Positions 25,194 through 37,620 of a stretch of DNA of 64,000 bases are shown here, in pieces. Position 1 is the first letter of the stretch. Every line of letters begins with the position of its first letter. The notes beneath the pieces are model-generated. The model saw only the letters and a program-made list of their open reading frames with translations. It had not been told where the DNA came from and did not search any database. The position numbers and the translations under genes are program-made. The DNA comes from Herbaspirillum sp. alder98 (GTDB lineage Bacteria > Pseudomonadota > Gammaproteobacteria > Burkholderiales > Burkholderiaceae_D). The stretch lies in assembly GCF_020179755.1 (NCBI RefSeq), contig NZ_JAIUCY010000003.1, positions 434,001-498,000 of the forward strand. Reading direction: 5' to 3'.

Positions 25194-26057
25194 ATGTCTT
25201 ACTTCGATGCGGCAGCCGCCGTGGGCAACCCCGTGATTGCGCTGCTGGCAGGGTTGCTCGGGCTGGCGGTGGGCAGCTTCCTCAATGTGGTGATTCACCG
25301 GCTGCCGCGCATGATGCTGCGCGAGAGCGCCAATTTCGTCGCCGCTGAACGAGGCGAAGCGTTGCCGCACACCGATCGTTACAACCTGCTACTGCCGCGC
25401 TCGGCCTGCCCCCATTGCGGTGCCGCCGTGCGGGCGCGGCACAATGTGCCGCTGCTGGGATGGCTCTGGCTGCGCGGCCGTTGCCACGACTGCCGGGCCG
25501 CCATCGGCCTGCGCTATCCCGCCGTCGAACTGCTCACCGCCGCGTTGTTTGCGGTGGCCGCCTGGCGCTTCGGCGCGGCATCGCACGGGCTGGCGATCAT
25601 GCTCTGCTGCGCCTTCCTGGTTGCGCTGGCCTTCATCGATGCCAATACCATGCTGCTGCCCGACGACTTGACCCTGCCGCTGATGTGGCTGGGCCTGCTG
25701 GTGAACCTGAACCACCACCTGACGCCGCTGCACGACGCGGTGCTGGGCGCGGCTGGCGGCTATGTCGCCTTGTGGCTGATCTACTGGGGCTTCAGGCTGG
25801 CCACCGGCAAGGAAGGCATGGGCTATGGCGACTTCAAGCTGATGGCGGCGCTCGGCGCCTGGCTCGGCTGGCAGGCGCTGCCCTTCGTGCTATTGTCGGC
25901 CTCGGCGCTGGGCGCGGTGGTCGGCATCGCGCTGGTGTTGCTGCGCCGCCAGGAGCGCGACCAGCCGATTCCCTTCGGCCCCTACCTGGCCGTGGCCGGC
26001 ATCATGGCCTTGCTGTTCGGCGCCAGCTGGCTTTCATTCGGCTTCTACGACTACTGA
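25194..26057 (+). CDS. pilD: Type IV prepilin leader peptidase/methylase
   Basis: 287 residues, the normal length. Residues 17-30 (LLGLAVGSFLNVVIHRLP) start the peptidase. A zinc site is formed by CPHC (about residue 72) and CHDC (about 97). Catalytic aspartates lie in FIDANTMLLPDD (about 146) and GYGDFK (about 208). About eight transmembrane segments. It cleaves and N-methylates prepilins or pseudopilins in the inner membrane. It is intact although the adjacent pilC is broken. It starts 16 bases after the pilC stop. Confidence 0.93.
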   Translation: MSYFDAAAAVGNPVIALLAGLLGLAVGSFLNVVIHRLPRMMLRESANFVAAERGEALPHTDRYNLLLPRSACPHCGAAVRARHNVPLLGWLWLRGRCHDCRAAIGLRYPAVELLTAALFAVAAWRFGAASHGLAIMLCCAFLVALAFIDANTMLLPDDLTLPLMWLGLLVNLNHHLTPLHDAVLGAAGGYVALWLIYWGFRLATGKEGMGYGDFKLMAALGAWLGWQALPFVLLSASALGAVVGIALVLLRRQERDQPIPFGPYLAVAGIMALLFGASWLSFGFYDY

Positions 26058-26063
26058 TTCTCC

Positions 26064-26696
26064 ATGACTTCCAAGGCACAGCGTTTTTCGGTCGGACTGA
26101 CCGGCGGCATCGGCAGCGGCAAGACCACGGTGGCCAACCTGCTGGGCGAACTGGGCGCGGCGCTGGTCGATACCGACGCCATTGCACACCTGTTGACGGC
26201 GCCTGGGGGGCTGGCGATCCCCGATATTGCGGCCCAGTTCGGTGCCGAATTCATCGACGCCCAGGGCGCCATGGACCGCGTCCGCATGCGCAGTCACGTC
26301 TTCGGCAACCACCTGGCGCGCCACCAGCTTGAAGCCATCCTGCATCCACTGATCCGCAGCGAAACCATCAATGCCGCCGAACGCGCCGACGGCGACTACC
26401 TGATCTTCGTGGTGCCGCTACTGGTCGAATCCGGCAACTGGGTGGGACGCACCTCGCGCATCCTGGTGGTCGACTGCGACGAAGAAGTCCAGGTCGCACG
26501 GGTCATGGCGCGCAACGGCCTGCAGCGCCACGAGGTCGAGGCCATCATGGCCGCGCAGGCCAGTCGTGCAGCGCGCCTGGCGGTGGCCGACGACGTCATC
26601 GAGAACAACGCCAGCGCGGCAGAATTGCGCCCGCAGGTGCAGGCATTGCATGCGACCTATCTCGCATTGGCACGCCAGGCCGCCATTCAATTGTAA
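26064..26696 (+). CDS. coaE: Dephospho-CoA kinase
   Basis: 210 residues. P-loop [16 protein letters not shown] near residue 9, then [39 protein letters not shown] and [15 protein letters not shown]. It phosphorylates the 3'-OH of dephospho-CoA, the last step of coenzyme A synthesis. It begins six bases after pilD; the pilD-coaE-zapD-yacG order is typical of proteobacteria. Confidence 0.95.
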   Translation: MTSKAQRFSVGLTGGIGSGKTTVANLLGELGAALVDTDAIAHLLTAPGGLAIPDIAAQFGAEFIDAQGAMDRVRMRSHVFGNHLARHQLEAILHPLIRSETINAAERADGDYLIFVVPLLVESGNWVGRTSRILVVDCDEEVQVARVMARNGLQRHEVEAIMAAQASRAARLAVADDVIENNASAAELRPQVQALHATYLALARQAAIQL

Positions 26697-26735
26697 TTTT
26701 CCTCTGCATGGGTCAGAATCACACACAACGTCGCC

Positions 26736-26756
26736 GGCAGCACGCGACGTGCTGCC
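26736..26756 (+). promoter_or_regulatory. Inverted repeat between coaE and zapD
   Basis: GGCAGCAC and GTGCTGCC are separated by GCGAC, 36 bases before the zapD start. There is no T-run, so it is a weak or factor-dependent terminator or a regulatory stem. Confidence 0.3.
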
Positions 26757-26791
26757 ATCGTGTCCGGTTCAACCAATAAAGGGATCATGCT

Positions 26792-27547
26792 TTGATCGTC
26801 TACGAATACCCTTTCAATGAGCGTATTCGCACGCTGTTGCGACTGGAAGACCTGTACGAGAAGTTCGTCTTCTTCTTGCACCAGGAAAGCCCGCATCAGC
26901 ATCACATCGCCCTTTCCACCATTTTCGAGATGCTGGAAGTGGCCGGACGCGCCGACCTCAAGTCGGACCTGCTGCAAGAGCTGGAGCGGCAAAAGCAGAT
27001 CCTGCTGGCCTACCAGACCAATCCCAACGTCGAGCCCGAGATGCTCAATGCGATCCTGGCCGAGGTCGACCAGGCCAGCACCGCCCTGGCCGCTGCCCAG
27101 GGCAAGACCGGACAGAACATCCGCGACAACGAATGGCTGATGAGCATCCGCGGCCGCACCATCATTCCCGGCGGCGCCTGCGAATTCGACTTGCCAGCCT
27201 ATTACGCCTGGCAACAACACTCGTTCGAGCGCCGCTTCAACGATATTTCTAACTGGTTCGCGCCCCTTGCGGCGTTGTTCGACGCCATCTCCATCGTGCT
27301 GCGCCTGCTGCGCGAGTCGGGCCATGCGGTCAAGATCAATGCAGAAGGCGGCAGCTATCAGCAGATGCTGCAAGGCAAGGTGTACCAGATGCTGCGCCTG
27401 TCGCTGGACATCGAACTGGGCGCCATCCCCGAAATCTCGGCCAACAAGTACATGCTGTGGGTCCGCTTTACCCAGCAGGACGGCGAACCCAAGCCGCGTT
27501 CGTTCGAAGGCGAAGTGCCGTTCGAACTGGCGCTGTGCGGGTTCTGA
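26792..27547 (+). CDS. zapD: Cell division protein ZapD (FtsZ-associated)
   Basis: 251 residues starting at TTG 26792, with AAAGGG upstream, so that the protein opens [21 protein letters not shown] as ZapD proteins do. A start at any later Met would lose this conserved beginning. ZapD (YacF) cross-links FtsZ filaments in the cytoplasm and stabilises the Z-ring. Conserved features are the helical N-domain ([20 protein letters not shown]) and the C-terminal beta domain ([18 protein letters not shown]). yacG follows 12 bases later. Confidence 0.93.
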   Translation: MIVYEYPFNERIRTLLRLEDLYEKFVFFLHQESPHQHHIALSTIFEMLEVAGRADLKSDLLQELERQKQILLAYQTNPNVEPEMLNAILAEVDQASTALAAAQGKTGQNIRDNEWLMSIRGRTIIPGGACEFDLPAYYAWQQHSFERRFNDISNWFAPLAALFDAISIVLRLLRESGHAVKINAEGGSYQQMLQGKVYQMLRLSLDIELGAIPEISANKYMLWVRFTQQDGEPKPRSFEGEVPFELALCGF

Positions 27548-27559
27548 GGGGGGAATGCG

Positions 27560-27745
27560 ATGACTGCTGTCGTTGACTGCCCGACCTGCGGCGCCAAGGT
27601 GCAATGGATCGAAAAGAACAAGTTTCGGCCATTCTGTTCGGATCGATGCAAACAGATCGACCTGGGCGCCTGGGCCGAAGAAAAGTACGCCATTCCGGCA
27701 GTGAACCTGCCGCAGGAGAACGACGAAGACAAGCCGCTGCAATAA
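27560..27745 (+). CDS. yacG: DNA gyrase inhibitor/zinc-binding protein YacG
   Basis: 61 residues with a strong ribosome site (GAGGGGGG). The zinc ligands are [10 protein letters not shown] and [13 protein letters not shown], four Cys typical of YacG. It is reported to bind GyrB and inhibit gyrase in E. coli. It ends the zapD-yacG unit, before a two-way terminator. Confidence 0.93.
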   Translation: MTAVVDCPTCGAKVQWIEKNKFRPFCSDRCKQIDLGAWAEEKYAIPAVNLPQENDEDKPLQ

Positions 27746-27767
27746 CGCCGGCCGCCTTCTCGCCAAG

Positions 27768-27794
27768 AAAAAAGCCGCATCATGCGGCTTTTTT
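27768..27794. terminator. Bidirectional intrinsic terminator between yacG and the NUDIX gene
   Basis: A run of A, then GCCGCA-TCA-TGCGGC, then a run of T: a near-perfect palindrome with A/T tails on both sides. It can stop the plus-strand yacG unit and the minus-strand argJ-side unit. Confidence 0.9.
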
Positions 27795-27807
27795 CATTTA
27801 ACGGACT

Positions 27808-28221
27808 TCAATTGTCGCCATAGCGCAGACGGTCCAGCCACTCGATCAATGGAATGGTCGCCGGCAGCAACGGCTCGACACCCACCGAACCCTGCCACGC
27901 AAAGGCCTGGCCTTCCAGACTTTGCGGCTCGCCGCGCCACTGACGGCTGATAAAGAAATGCAATCGGACATGCGCATGTGGATAGACATGCTCTACCCCG
28001 CACCAGGGTTCGCCATCGATGACATCCAGCCCCAGTTCTTCCTTCAGCTCGCGCTGCAAGGCGGCGAATATGCTTTCACCGGCTTCGACCTTGCCGCCCG
28101 GGAACTCCCAGTAACCGGCATAGGGCTTGCCCTCGGGCCGCTGCCCCAGCAAGACGTCACCGTTAGGTTGCATCAGAATACCCACGGCGACATCGATGGG
28201 CGCCTTCTTGTGGTCGCCCAT
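27808..28221 (-). CDS. mutT: NUDIX hydrolase, MutT-like 8-oxo-dGTP diphosphatase
   Basis: 137 residues, full MutT length. The NUDIX box GGKVEAGESIFAALQRELKEELG fits GX5EX7REUXEEXGU. Opening VAVGILMQPNGDVLLGQRPEG and the later HVRLHFFISRQW are typical. It removes oxidised dGTP or a related nucleotide. Its start overlaps the upstream ATPase stop by one base (TGATG). Confidence 0.88.
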   Translation of the reverse strand: MGDHKKAPIDVAVGILMQPNGDVLLGQRPEGKPYAGYWEFPGGKVEAGESIFAALQRELKEELGLDVIDGEPWCGVEHVYPHAHVRLHFFISRQWRGEPQSLEGQAFAWQGSVGVEPLLPATIPLIEWLDRLRYGDN

Positions 28222-29096
28222 CAGCCCGGCGCCCGGCCGGCGTAGTCACGTGCGAACTGCCATGCCACGCGTCCCGAACGTGAACTGCGCTGCAAGGCCC
28301 AGCGCAGCGCATCGCCACGCGCGGCTTCGACCTGGGCATCGGTGCAACCGAAATGGCGCAGCCAGTGGGCCACGATATCGAGGAAGTCGTCCTGCTTGAA
28401 CGGATAAAAAGTTACCCACAGCCCGAAGCGCTCGGACAGCGAGATCTTTTCCTCGACGGTTTCGCCCGGATGCAGGTCGCCGTCTTCGGTATGGGTGTAG
28501 GTGCTGTTGTCGGAGAGCCGTTCCGGCATCAGGTGGCGGCGGTTGGAGGTGGCGTAGATCAGCACGTTGTCGGATTGCGCCGCGATGCTGCCGTCGAGCG
28601 CCACCTTGAGCGCCTTGTAGCCGCTTTCGCCCTCTTCGAACGACAGGTCGTCGCAGAACACGATGAAGCGCTCGGGCCGGGCCGAGACCAGCTCGACGAT
28701 GTCCTGCAGGTCGTGCAGGTCATCCTTGTCGACTTCGATCAGGCGCAGGCCGCGATCGGCGTACTGATTCAGGCAAGCCTTGATCAGCGACGACTTGCCG
28801 GTGCCGCGGGCGCCGGTCAGCAGCACGTTGTTGGCCGGACGACCATCGACGAACTGCCGGGTGTTCTGGTCGATCTGCTCCTTTTGCGGACCGATGTTAT
28901 GCAGGTCGGACAGGCCGATCTTCGAGATCTGGCCTACCGATTGCAGGTAGCCGGCACGCTGGCCGGACGCGCCGCGCCAGCGAAACGCCACGCCGGCGTT
29001 CCAGTCGGGCTCGCGACCGGCGGCATTGGGCAGGATGGCTTCGACGCGCGCCAGCAAGGCCTCGGCGCGCAACAGGAATTGATCTAACTGAGTCAT
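28221..29096 (-). CDS. AAA-type ATPase, DUF815 family
   Basis: 291 residues. Walker A GARGTGKSSLIKA near residue 100, Walker B RFIVFCDDLSFEEGES near 145, and sensor region ATSNRRHLMPER. The C-terminal end (SRSGRVAWQFARDYAG) is typical of the family. The exact cellular role is not established; relatives sit beside argJ and mutT genes in many beta- and gamma-proteobacteria. It lies five bases after argJ in the same direction. Confidence 0.88.
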   Translation of the reverse strand: MTQLDQFLLRAEALLARVEAILPNAAGREPDWNAGVAFRWRGASGQRAGYLQSVGQISKIGLSDLHNIGPQKEQIDQNTRQFVDGRPANNVLLTGARGTGKSSLIKACLNQYADRGLRLIEVDKDDLHDLQDIVELVSARPERFIVFCDDLSFEEGESGYKALKVALDGSIAAQSDNVLIYATSNRRHLMPERLSDNSTYTHTEDGDLHPGETVEEKISLSERFGLWVTFYPFKQDDFLDIVAHWLRHFGCTDAQVEAARGDALRWALQRSSRSGRVAWQFARDYAGRAPG

Positions 29097-29101
29097 GGAT
29101 T

Positions 29102-30337
29102 TCAGGACCTGTAATCAGCGTTGATGGTGACGTAATCGTGGGACAGGTCGCAGGTCCAGATCGAGGCCGATGCATCGCCCCGGGCCAGCTTCACGCGCAC
29201 CACGATCTCGGACTTCTTCATGACGCGCTGGCCGTCTTCCTCGCGGTAGTCGGGATTGCGACCGCCATTCTTGGCGACCCAGACATCGTCCAGGTAAAGG
29301 TTGAGCTTGGACACGTCGAGGTCATCCACGCCGGCGTAGCCGATGGCGGCCAGGATCCGGCCCAGGTTCGGGTCGGAGGCGAAGAAGGCGGTCTTGACCA
29401 GCGGCGAGTGGCCGATCGAATAAGCGATCTGGCGGCATTCCTCGACGCTCTTGCCGCCTTCGACGGCGACTTCGATGAACTTGGTGGCGCCTTCGCCATC
29501 GCGCACGATCTGGTGCGCCAGGTGTTGCGACAGCGCCGTGACAGCGGCCGCCAGTTGCTGGTACTCGGCGCTGTCGGCACTGGTGATGTCGAGTTCGCCG
29601 GCGCCGGTGGCGACCAGGATGAAGGAATCGTTGGTCGAGGTGTCACCGTCGATGGTGATGCAGTTGAACGACTGGTCTGCGGCATCCTTGACCAGCTGGT
29701 TCAACAGCGCCTGCGGCAGCTTGGCGTCGAACGCCAGGAAGCCCAGCATGGTCGCCATGTTGGGCTTGATCATGCCGGCCCCCTTGCTGATGCCGGTCAT
29801 CACGACCTGCTTGCCGCCGATGGTCAGGGTGCGTGACGCCGCCTTGGGCTGGGTGTCGGTGGTCATGATCGACTCGGCCGCATTGAACCAGTTGTCGGCC
29901 TTGAGATTGGCGATGGCCTGGGGCAGCCCGGCCACGATGCGCTCGACCGGCAGCGGCTCCAGGATCACACCGGTCGAGAACGGCAGGATCTGGCCGGCGT
30001 CGACGCCCAGCAAGCCGGCCAGCGCGTCGCACGTGGCGTTGGCGCGCGCCAGGCCCTCTTCGCCAGTGCCGGCATTGGCGTTGCCGGTATTGATCACCAG
30101 CGCGCGGATCGGCTTGTCAGCCACCAGTTGTTCGAGGTGGGCCTTGCAGACCTGCACCGGGGCGGCGCAGAAACGGTTCTTGGTGAATACGCCCGCCACG
30201 GTGGCCGTGGGCGCCAGCTTCAGCACCAGCAAGTCCTTGCGATTGGCCTTGCGCACGCCCGCCTCGGCATGGCCGAGTTCGATGCCGGCGACGGCGTGGA
30301 GGTCGGAAGAAACGGGAATCGGGGAATTGACGGCCAT
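29102..30337 (-). CDS. argJ: Bifunctional ornithine acetyltransferase/N-acetylglutamate synthase
   Basis: 411 residues, normal length. It self-cleaves before a Thr; the site is in [17 protein letters not shown] near residue 190, giving alpha and beta chains. Other conserved segments are [22 protein letters not shown] and [11 protein letters not shown]. It recycles the acetyl group from acetylornithine to glutamate, so arginine synthesis can run as a cycle. It is first in the argJ-ATPase-mutT unit. Confidence 0.95.
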   Translation of the reverse strand: MAVNSPIPVSSDLHAVAGIELGHAEAGVRKANRKDLLVLKLAPTATVAGVFTKNRFCAAPVQVCKAHLEQLVADKPIRALVINTGNANAGTGEEGLARANATCDALAGLLGVDAGQILPFSTGVILEPLPVERIVAGLPQAIANLKADNWFNAAESIMTTDTQPKAASRTLTIGGKQVVMTGISKGAGMIKPNMATMLGFLAFDAKLPQALLNQLVKDAADQSFNCITIDGDTSTNDSFILVATGAGELDITSADSAEYQQLAAAVTALSQHLAHQIVRDGEGATKFIEVAVEGGKSVEECRQIAYSIGHSPLVKTAFFASDPNLGRILAAIGYAGVDDLDVSKLNLYLDDVWVAKNGGRNPDYREEDGQRVMKKSEIVVRVKLARGDASASIWTCDLSHDYVTINADYRS

Positions 30338-30414
30338 GGCGTGCTTTCAGCAAAAAATCGAAGCGCCTATTTTAAACACTTTCGATCACCCGCTGATGAC
30401 AAAGCCATCCCGCT

Positions 30415-31200
30415 TCACGGCAACAGATTCTTGACCACCACCAGCCACGGCCGCTGCGAGAACGGCACGGCGCGCCCTTGCGGGTCGACCGTGATCAGCG
30501 ATTCGGACACCGAATTGAAGACATTGCCGCCGATGACGCCGGCCCAGCCCTCATCGGCATGCACTTCGACCACCAGGTCGCAGTGCCCGGCCAGCCCCGG
30601 CTGTATGTCTTCGAGCGTGGTGGCGGCGTTGCTGCCGCGCGGCGCGCAGATCAGGTCGCCCTCGGCCAACGGCTCGCTGGCCGCAGAACGCAACACGAAC
30701 TGCGGCGCCGGCCCCGACTGACGCTGGCGCAGGAAGCTGAGGTAGTTGAAATGGGTCTCGCTGGGCGCGAAGTCCTGCGGCGAGACATTGGTCGACACCA
30801 TCAGCCACGAAATGAATGCGGCCGACCAGGGCTGGTCGCAATCGGCGCCGGTCAGGTTGCGGCCCACGGCATGCCAGTATTGCCCGACCCGCTGCACCGC
30901 TTCGCCTTCGTCTTCCAGCAGGCCCAGGCGGGGCGAACTGAAGGGCTCATGGCGCATATCGATCTGCTGGTTGCCGAAGAAGTCCCATTCGGCCCGCGCC
31001 GCAGCCACCAGCGCCGCCCGGGTCGGAGCGTCAGTGCTGATGGCCACCGGCGGCACCGCCGTCATGGTCGGACGCGGCTGCGCCGGCGTGACGGCGACAT
31101 AGCCGGGGTCGCCCGGCTTCCACTGCGGCATGGGGTTCGATGCGCAGCCTGCCAGCAGCAAGGCGGCGGCCAGTAACGGCAGGTGACGGGTGTGTTGCAT
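30415..31200 (-). CDS. DUF2272 lipoprotein, probable NlpC/P60-like hydrolase
   Basis: 261 residues, with AGGAGCGC before the ATG. Lipoprotein signal peptide ending in LLLAGC, followed by a Pro-rich linker (residues 22-52). The DUF2272 domain (about 65-258) has WSAAFISWLMVS, a GDLICAPRGS segment with a Cys, and GHCDLVVEVHADEGWAGVIGGN. DUF2272 is related to the NlpC/P60 cysteine peptidase fold, so a role in cell-wall or envelope processing is plausible; catalytic triad members cannot be fixed by eye. Confidence 0.7.
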   Translation of the reverse strand: MQHTRHLPLLAAALLLAGCASNPMPQWKPGDPGYVAVTPAQPRPTMTAVPPVAISTDAPTRAALVAAARAEWDFFGNQQIDMRHEPFSSPRLGLLEDEGEAVQRVGQYWHAVGRNLTGADCDQPWSAAFISWLMVSTNVSPQDFAPSETHFNYLSFLRQRQSGPAPQFVLRSAASEPLAEGDLICAPRGSNAATTLEDIQPGLAGHCDLVVEVHADEGWAGVIGGNVFNSVSESLITVDPQGRAVPFSQRPWLVVVKNLLP

Positions 31201-31213
31201 GCGCTCCTCGAGT

Positions 31214-31251
31214 CGAAAAAAAGCCGTTCACCAGGTCATGGTGAACGGCTT
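31214..31251 (-). terminator. Intrinsic terminator of secA
   Basis: AAGCCGTTCACC (31221-31232) pairs with GGTGAACGGCTT (31240-31251) across seven bases, and on the minus strand it is followed by seven T. It lies 36 bases after the secA stop. Confidence 0.92.
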
Positions 31252-31286
31252 CTGTCATCCCGGCGCGGGCCGATCCGAAACCCGGA

Positions 31287-34040
<2,754 letters not shown>

Positions 34041-34239
34041 GCTTGGATTCTATAAAAGAGCCGAAAAAGATACCGGCCGCAGGCGCCTTGGCACGCCCGG
34101 CGTGGAAAGGCCAATAATAAACCGCCGATTTTAGCACGCGAGCGCCCAGGGGCACCGCCGCGCACCCGGCTGTAGATCGGGACCGATTGCAAAGATTCAA
34201 TACGGGACGAACAGCGGCGAAGATGCCAGCCGGGCAATT

Positions 34240-35217
34240 CTAGCGGCCGGCGACGAACACCGGCGCCGCACGCGGCTGGTTGCCACCGGTCGCGCCCAAT
34301 GCCAGGAACTTGCGCGGGTCTTGCGCCACGCCGCGGATGCGTACCTCGAAATGCAGGTGGGCGCCGGTCGAGCGACCGGTCGAACCGACATCGGCCACGT
34401 GCTGGCCGCGCTTGACGATGTCGCCGACCTTGGCGAACAGCTGCGAGGCATGCGCATAGCGGGTGATGATGTTATTGCCATGATCGATTTCGAGCATGTT
34501 GCCGAATTGATAATGATATTCGGCCGCGATCACCACGCCGGCGGCCGCGGCCACGATGCGGGTACCGACCGGGGCCGGAAAGTCCAGCCCCTCGTGAAAG
34601 GCGTTATGGCCGCTGAAGGGATCGAGCCGCCAGCCGAAGCTCGATGAATTGTAGGCAACATTGACGGGTTGATTGGTCGGCAACAGGCGCGACTTGATCT
34701 TGTCGCTCATCAGGGTCGACTCGACCGCGTTGAGATAGTCAGTGCGATGACCGGCGTCGACCGCCAGGGCATCGAGCATCTTCTGCAGCTCGCTCATGCC
34801 GACTTCGCGCCCGGCACCGCCGATGCCGGAGGTCTCGACCCCGCCGCGACCGGGCAATTCCTTGAAGTTGAATTCCTCGGGACGCACGCCTGCCAGGCCC
34901 TGGACCCGCTCGCCCAGAGCGTCCAGACGCATCATCTGGGCCTGCATCTCGCCCAGCTTGACGGCCATCATGGCCAGGTTTTCCTTCAGGTATTTTTCTT
35001 TGCGGTCGTCTTCCTGCTGGCTCATCGATACCGCCAGGCGGTGGAACGCAGGGGAAGCGTCGGCGTCGCCGGCATGGCGCAACGCGAAGTAGGACAGCAG
35101 CGCCGCCGATCCGAACACGGTCGCCACCAGCAGCACCAGGGCAAGCAATACGTGGCGCGAGGTCAAGGTGATCGAGCGCGCCTTGGTCAGTCGGGGGTGC
35201 AACAGGATAATCTGCAT
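34240..35217 (-). CDS. M23-family peptidoglycan metallopeptidase, membrane-anchored
   Basis: 325 residues. One transmembrane segment at residues 24-45 (VLLALVLLVATVFGSAALL), a coiled-coil region (about 75-110), then the LytM domain: HEGLDFPAPVGTRI, YHYQFGNMLEIDHGNNIITRYAHAS and STGRSTGAHLHFEVR. Both zinc-binding motifs (HxxxD and HxH) are present, so it may be an active endopeptidase. It cleaves peptidoglycan cross-links or activates amidases in the periplasm. It sits 199 bases after secA's start region. Confidence 0.88.
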   Translation of the reverse strand: MQIILLHPRLTKARSITLTSRHVLLALVLLVATVFGSAALLSYFALRHAGDADASPAFHRLAVSMSQQEDDRKEKYLKENLAMMAVKLGEMQAQMMRLDALGERVQGLAGVRPEEFNFKELPGRGGVETSGIGGAGREVGMSELQKMLDALAVDAGHRTDYLNAVESTLMSDKIKSRLLPTNQPVNVAYNSSSFGWRLDPFSGHNAFHEGLDFPAPVGTRIVAAAAGVVIAAEYHYQFGNMLEIDHGNNIITRYAHASQLFAKVGDIVKRGQHVADVGSTGRSTGAHLHFEVRIRGVAQDPRKFLALGATGGNQPRAAPVFVAGR

Positions 35218-35312
35218 CTTTTCTCCATGGAGCCGGTGTCGACGCGGCCAGACCGCATCAACAGGCTCTCAGACACCAGCCGGTGACGAACCGGATGTGA
35301 TAAGGTTTCAAG

Positions 35313-35825
35313 ATGAAGTACGCATCCACATTCACCCCTTATCGGCCCAGCCTCACGAGCGCCCAGCGCATGGCGCGGAGCACGAAGGAGGCATCGGTAT
35401 ACTTGCAGTCGAACTCGGCGATGGCCGCCCTGATGCCGGCGTTGGCCCGCTTGAGTTCACTGCAGAAGACATGCGCGGCGAGCTTGCCGAGCATGTTCGA
35501 GACCTGCGAGATATTGCAATTCGAATCCGGGCAACTGGTGATGAGTGCGCCCAACGCAGCACTCGCGGCCCGCCTCAAACAATTGCTCCCACGGCTGCAA
35601 GATCGCCTGCAAAAAGACGGATGGCAGGTTAATTCAATCCGTATCAAAGTGCAAGTTGGCAAGATTGCCGCACCGCCACCCATCCCCAAACGGGTGCTGG
35701 AACTGCCATCGACTGCTGTCAATTCGTTCGCCGAACTGAGCACCGCGCTGGAAGACACCCCACGCAACCAGGCGCTCAAGGATGCCATCGACGCCATGGT
35801 ACGCCGTCGCACCAGCCGCACATAG
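35313..35825 (+). CDS. dciA: DUF721 (DciA-like) protein
   Basis: 170 residues, AAGG eight bases before the ATG. The N-terminal DUF721 domain (to residue about 105) contains ARLSSLQKTCAASLPSMF, and ILQFESGQLVMSAPNAALAARLKQLLPRL, the DciA fold. DciA loads the replicative helicase DnaB in bacteria without DnaC. The C-terminal tail is disordered and basic. Its place between lpxC and the M23 gene is common in beta-proteobacteria. Symbol assigned from family, not function. Confidence 0.75.
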   Translation: MKYASTFTPYRPSLTSAQRMARSTKEASVYLQSNSAMAALMPALARLSSLQKTCAASLPSMFETCEILQFESGQLVMSAPNAALAARLKQLLPRLQDRLQKDGWQVNSIRIKVQVGKIAAPPPIPKRVLELPSTAVNSFAELSTALEDTPRNQALKDAIDAMVRRRTSRT

Positions 35826-35895
35826 TCAGAACAGCGGAAGGAAAGCCGGTTAATTTCCGCCCGGCAACATCAAACCCTGCGTCTTCGCCGGGGCC

Positions 35896-36831
35896 TCAGT
35901 TGAGGGCCCACTCCTGCTTGGCCTGCATCACGTAGGTCTGTGGCGCGGTCTCGATCGAATCGAAGGTGACGATTTCATAAGCGTCAGGCTGGCTCAGCAG
36001 TTGGCGCAGCAACTGGTTGTTGAGACCATGACCGGACTTGTGGGCGTCGTAGCTGGCCAGCAGGGGATGGCCGATGATGTAGAGATCGCCGATCGCATCG
36101 AGGATCTTGTGACGCACGAATTCGTTGTCGTAGCGCAAGCCGTCGGCGTTGAGGATGCGGTACTCGTCCATGACGATCGCATTCTCGAACGAGCCGCCAC
36201 GGGCCAGGCCCATGCCGCGCAAGGTCTCGACGTCCTGCATGAAACCGAAGGTGCGGGCGCGGGCGATTTCCTTGACGTACGAATCGACGCCGAAATCGAC
36301 CTCGGCCACCTGTCCGGTGCCATCCACGGCGGGATGATTGAATTCGATGAAAAACTTGAGCCGGAAACCGTTGTAGGGCTCCAGACGCGCCCACTTCTCC
36401 TTGTCGCCGGTGCCTTCGCGCACCTCGACCGGCTTGAGCACGCGGATGAATTTCTTGGCAGCGTTCTGCTCTTGCAGCCCGGCCTGTTGCAACAGGAACA
36501 CGAACGACGAAGCCGATCCATCCATGATGGGGATCTCTTCAGCGGTCAGGTCGATATAGAGATTGTCGATGCCGAGGCCAGCGCACGCCGACAGCAGGTG
36601 TTCGACCGTGGAAACCTTGGCGCCATCCTTGGTCAGGGTCGAGGCCATGCGGGTATCCCCCACGCCGGTGGCCAGCATTGGCATTTCGACCACGGGATCG
36701 AGATCGATGCGGCGGAAGATGATGCCGACATCCGGCGCGGCAGGACGCAAGGTCAATTCGACCTTGGTGCCCGAGTGCAATCCGACGCCGACGCTGCGGA
36801 CCAGGTTCTTGATTGTGCGCTGTTTCAACAT
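35896..36831 (-). CDS. lpxC: UDP-3-O-acyl-N-acetylglucosamine deacetylase
   Basis: 311 residues from the ATG at 36831, matching the family start [21 protein letters not shown]; a longer frame to 36930 is not used. Zinc ligands are in VEHLLSA (His) and in [10 protein letters not shown] (His, Asp), and catalytic [12 protein letters not shown]. LpxC performs the first committed step of lipid A synthesis. It lies after peroxiredoxin in the dcw-adjacent block. Confidence 0.96.
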   Translation of the reverse strand: MLKQRTIKNLVRSVGVGLHSGTKVELTLRPAAPDVGIIFRRIDLDPVVEMPMLATGVGDTRMASTLTKDGAKVSTVEHLLSACAGLGIDNLYIDLTAEEIPIMDGSASSFVFLLQQAGLQEQNAAKKFIRVLKPVEVREGTGDKEKWARLEPYNGFRLKFFIEFNHPAVDGTGQVAEVDFGVDSYVKEIARARTFGFMQDVETLRGMGLARGGSFENAIVMDEYRILNADGLRYDNEFVRHKILDAIGDLYIIGHPLLASYDAHKSGHGLNNQLLRQLLSQPDAYEIVTFDSIETAPQTYVMQAKQEWALN

Positions 36832-36936
36832 CCGGTCATTATAGCCATTGCCCGGCGTATCGAACCCCGCATTGTTGCAAAACGGGGTCAGCCGTAAATC
36901 ATTTGCCGCGATTGACTGTTCAGCGCGCAACGCCGG

Positions 36937-36956
36937 GCCCTGACTTTCGTCAGGGC
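36937..36956 (-). terminator. Stable hairpin downstream of the peroxiredoxin gene
   Basis: GCCCTGAC (36937-36944) and GTCAGGGC (36949-36956) form a perfect 8-bp stem closed by TTTC on the plus strand (GAAA tetraloop on the minus strand), 13 bases after the peroxiredoxin stop. There is no T-run, so it may slow but not fully end transcription toward lpxC. Confidence 0.45.
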
Positions 36957-36968
36957 GACGGCGCCAGA

Positions 36969-37472
36969 TTAGACCTGACCCAGCAGCGTCTCGGCGTTGG
37001 AGACCTCGAACTTGCCAGGCGCTTCCAGGTTGAGTTGCTTGACCACGCCGTCATCGATGAGCATCGAGTAACGTTGCGAGCGCACGCCCATGCCGCGCTC
37101 GGTCAGGTCGAATTCCATGCCCAGGGCCTTGGTGAAGATGGCGCTGCCGTCACCCAGCATGCGCACGACGCCGGTGGCCTTCTGTTCGCGACCCCATGCG
37201 CCCATGACGAACGGATCGTTGACCGACAGGCACCAGATCTCGTCGATACCCTTGGCCTTGAACTGCTCGGCGGCCGCGATGTAGCCCGGCACGTGCTTGG
37301 CCGAACAGGTTGGCGTGAAGGCGCCGGGCAATGCGAACAGGGCGATCTTCTTGCCCTTGACCAGGTCAGCCACCTCGAAGGTATTGGGGCCGAGCGAGCA
37401 GCCTTCGGTTTCGGTCTCGATGAATTCAGCCAGTTTGCCCGCTGGCAGGCGGTCGCCGATCTTGATGGTCAT
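36969..37472 (-). CDS. Prx5-type peroxiredoxin
   Basis: 167 residues from the ATG at 37472 (AAGGA seven bases upstream). The active-site segment [17 protein letters not shown] has the peroxidatic Cys near residue 49. The Prx5/AhpE-type fold continues with [14 protein letters not shown] and a C-terminal half with no obvious resolving Cys at the usual position, so it may be a glutathione-dependent 1-Cys enzyme. It reduces hydrogen and alkyl peroxides. It lies between ftsZ and lpxC, as seen in many Burkholderiales. Confidence 0.9.
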   Translation of the reverse strand: MTIKIGDRLPAGKLAEFIETETEGCSLGPNTFEVADLVKGKKIALFALPGAFTPTCSAKHVPGYIAAAEQFKAKGIDEIWCLSVNDPFVMGAWGREQKATGVVRMLGDGSAIFTKALGMEFDLTERGMGVRSQRYSMLIDDGVVKQLNLEAPGKFEVSNAETLLGQV

Positions 37473-37512
37473 GATGTGATCCTTGTCTTTAGTCAATTGG
37501 ATGCGCGGAAAT

Positions 37513-37547
37513 AAAAAACGCCGCGCCCCGGATTAGGGGGCGCGGCG
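37513..37547 (-). terminator. Intrinsic terminator at the end of the dcw cluster (after ftsZ)
   Basis: CGCCGCGCCCC (37519-37529) and GGGGCGCGGCG (37537-37547) form an 11-bp stem followed on the minus strand by six T. It is 74 bases after the ftsZ stop and before the peroxiredoxin gene. Confidence 0.9.
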
Positions 37548-37620
37548 CTAGTATGCCGCAGTCTGGCCTTTCATGCGCCGCGTCGACCAGCTTCGACGAC
37601 ACGGGCAATTCAAGCCTGGC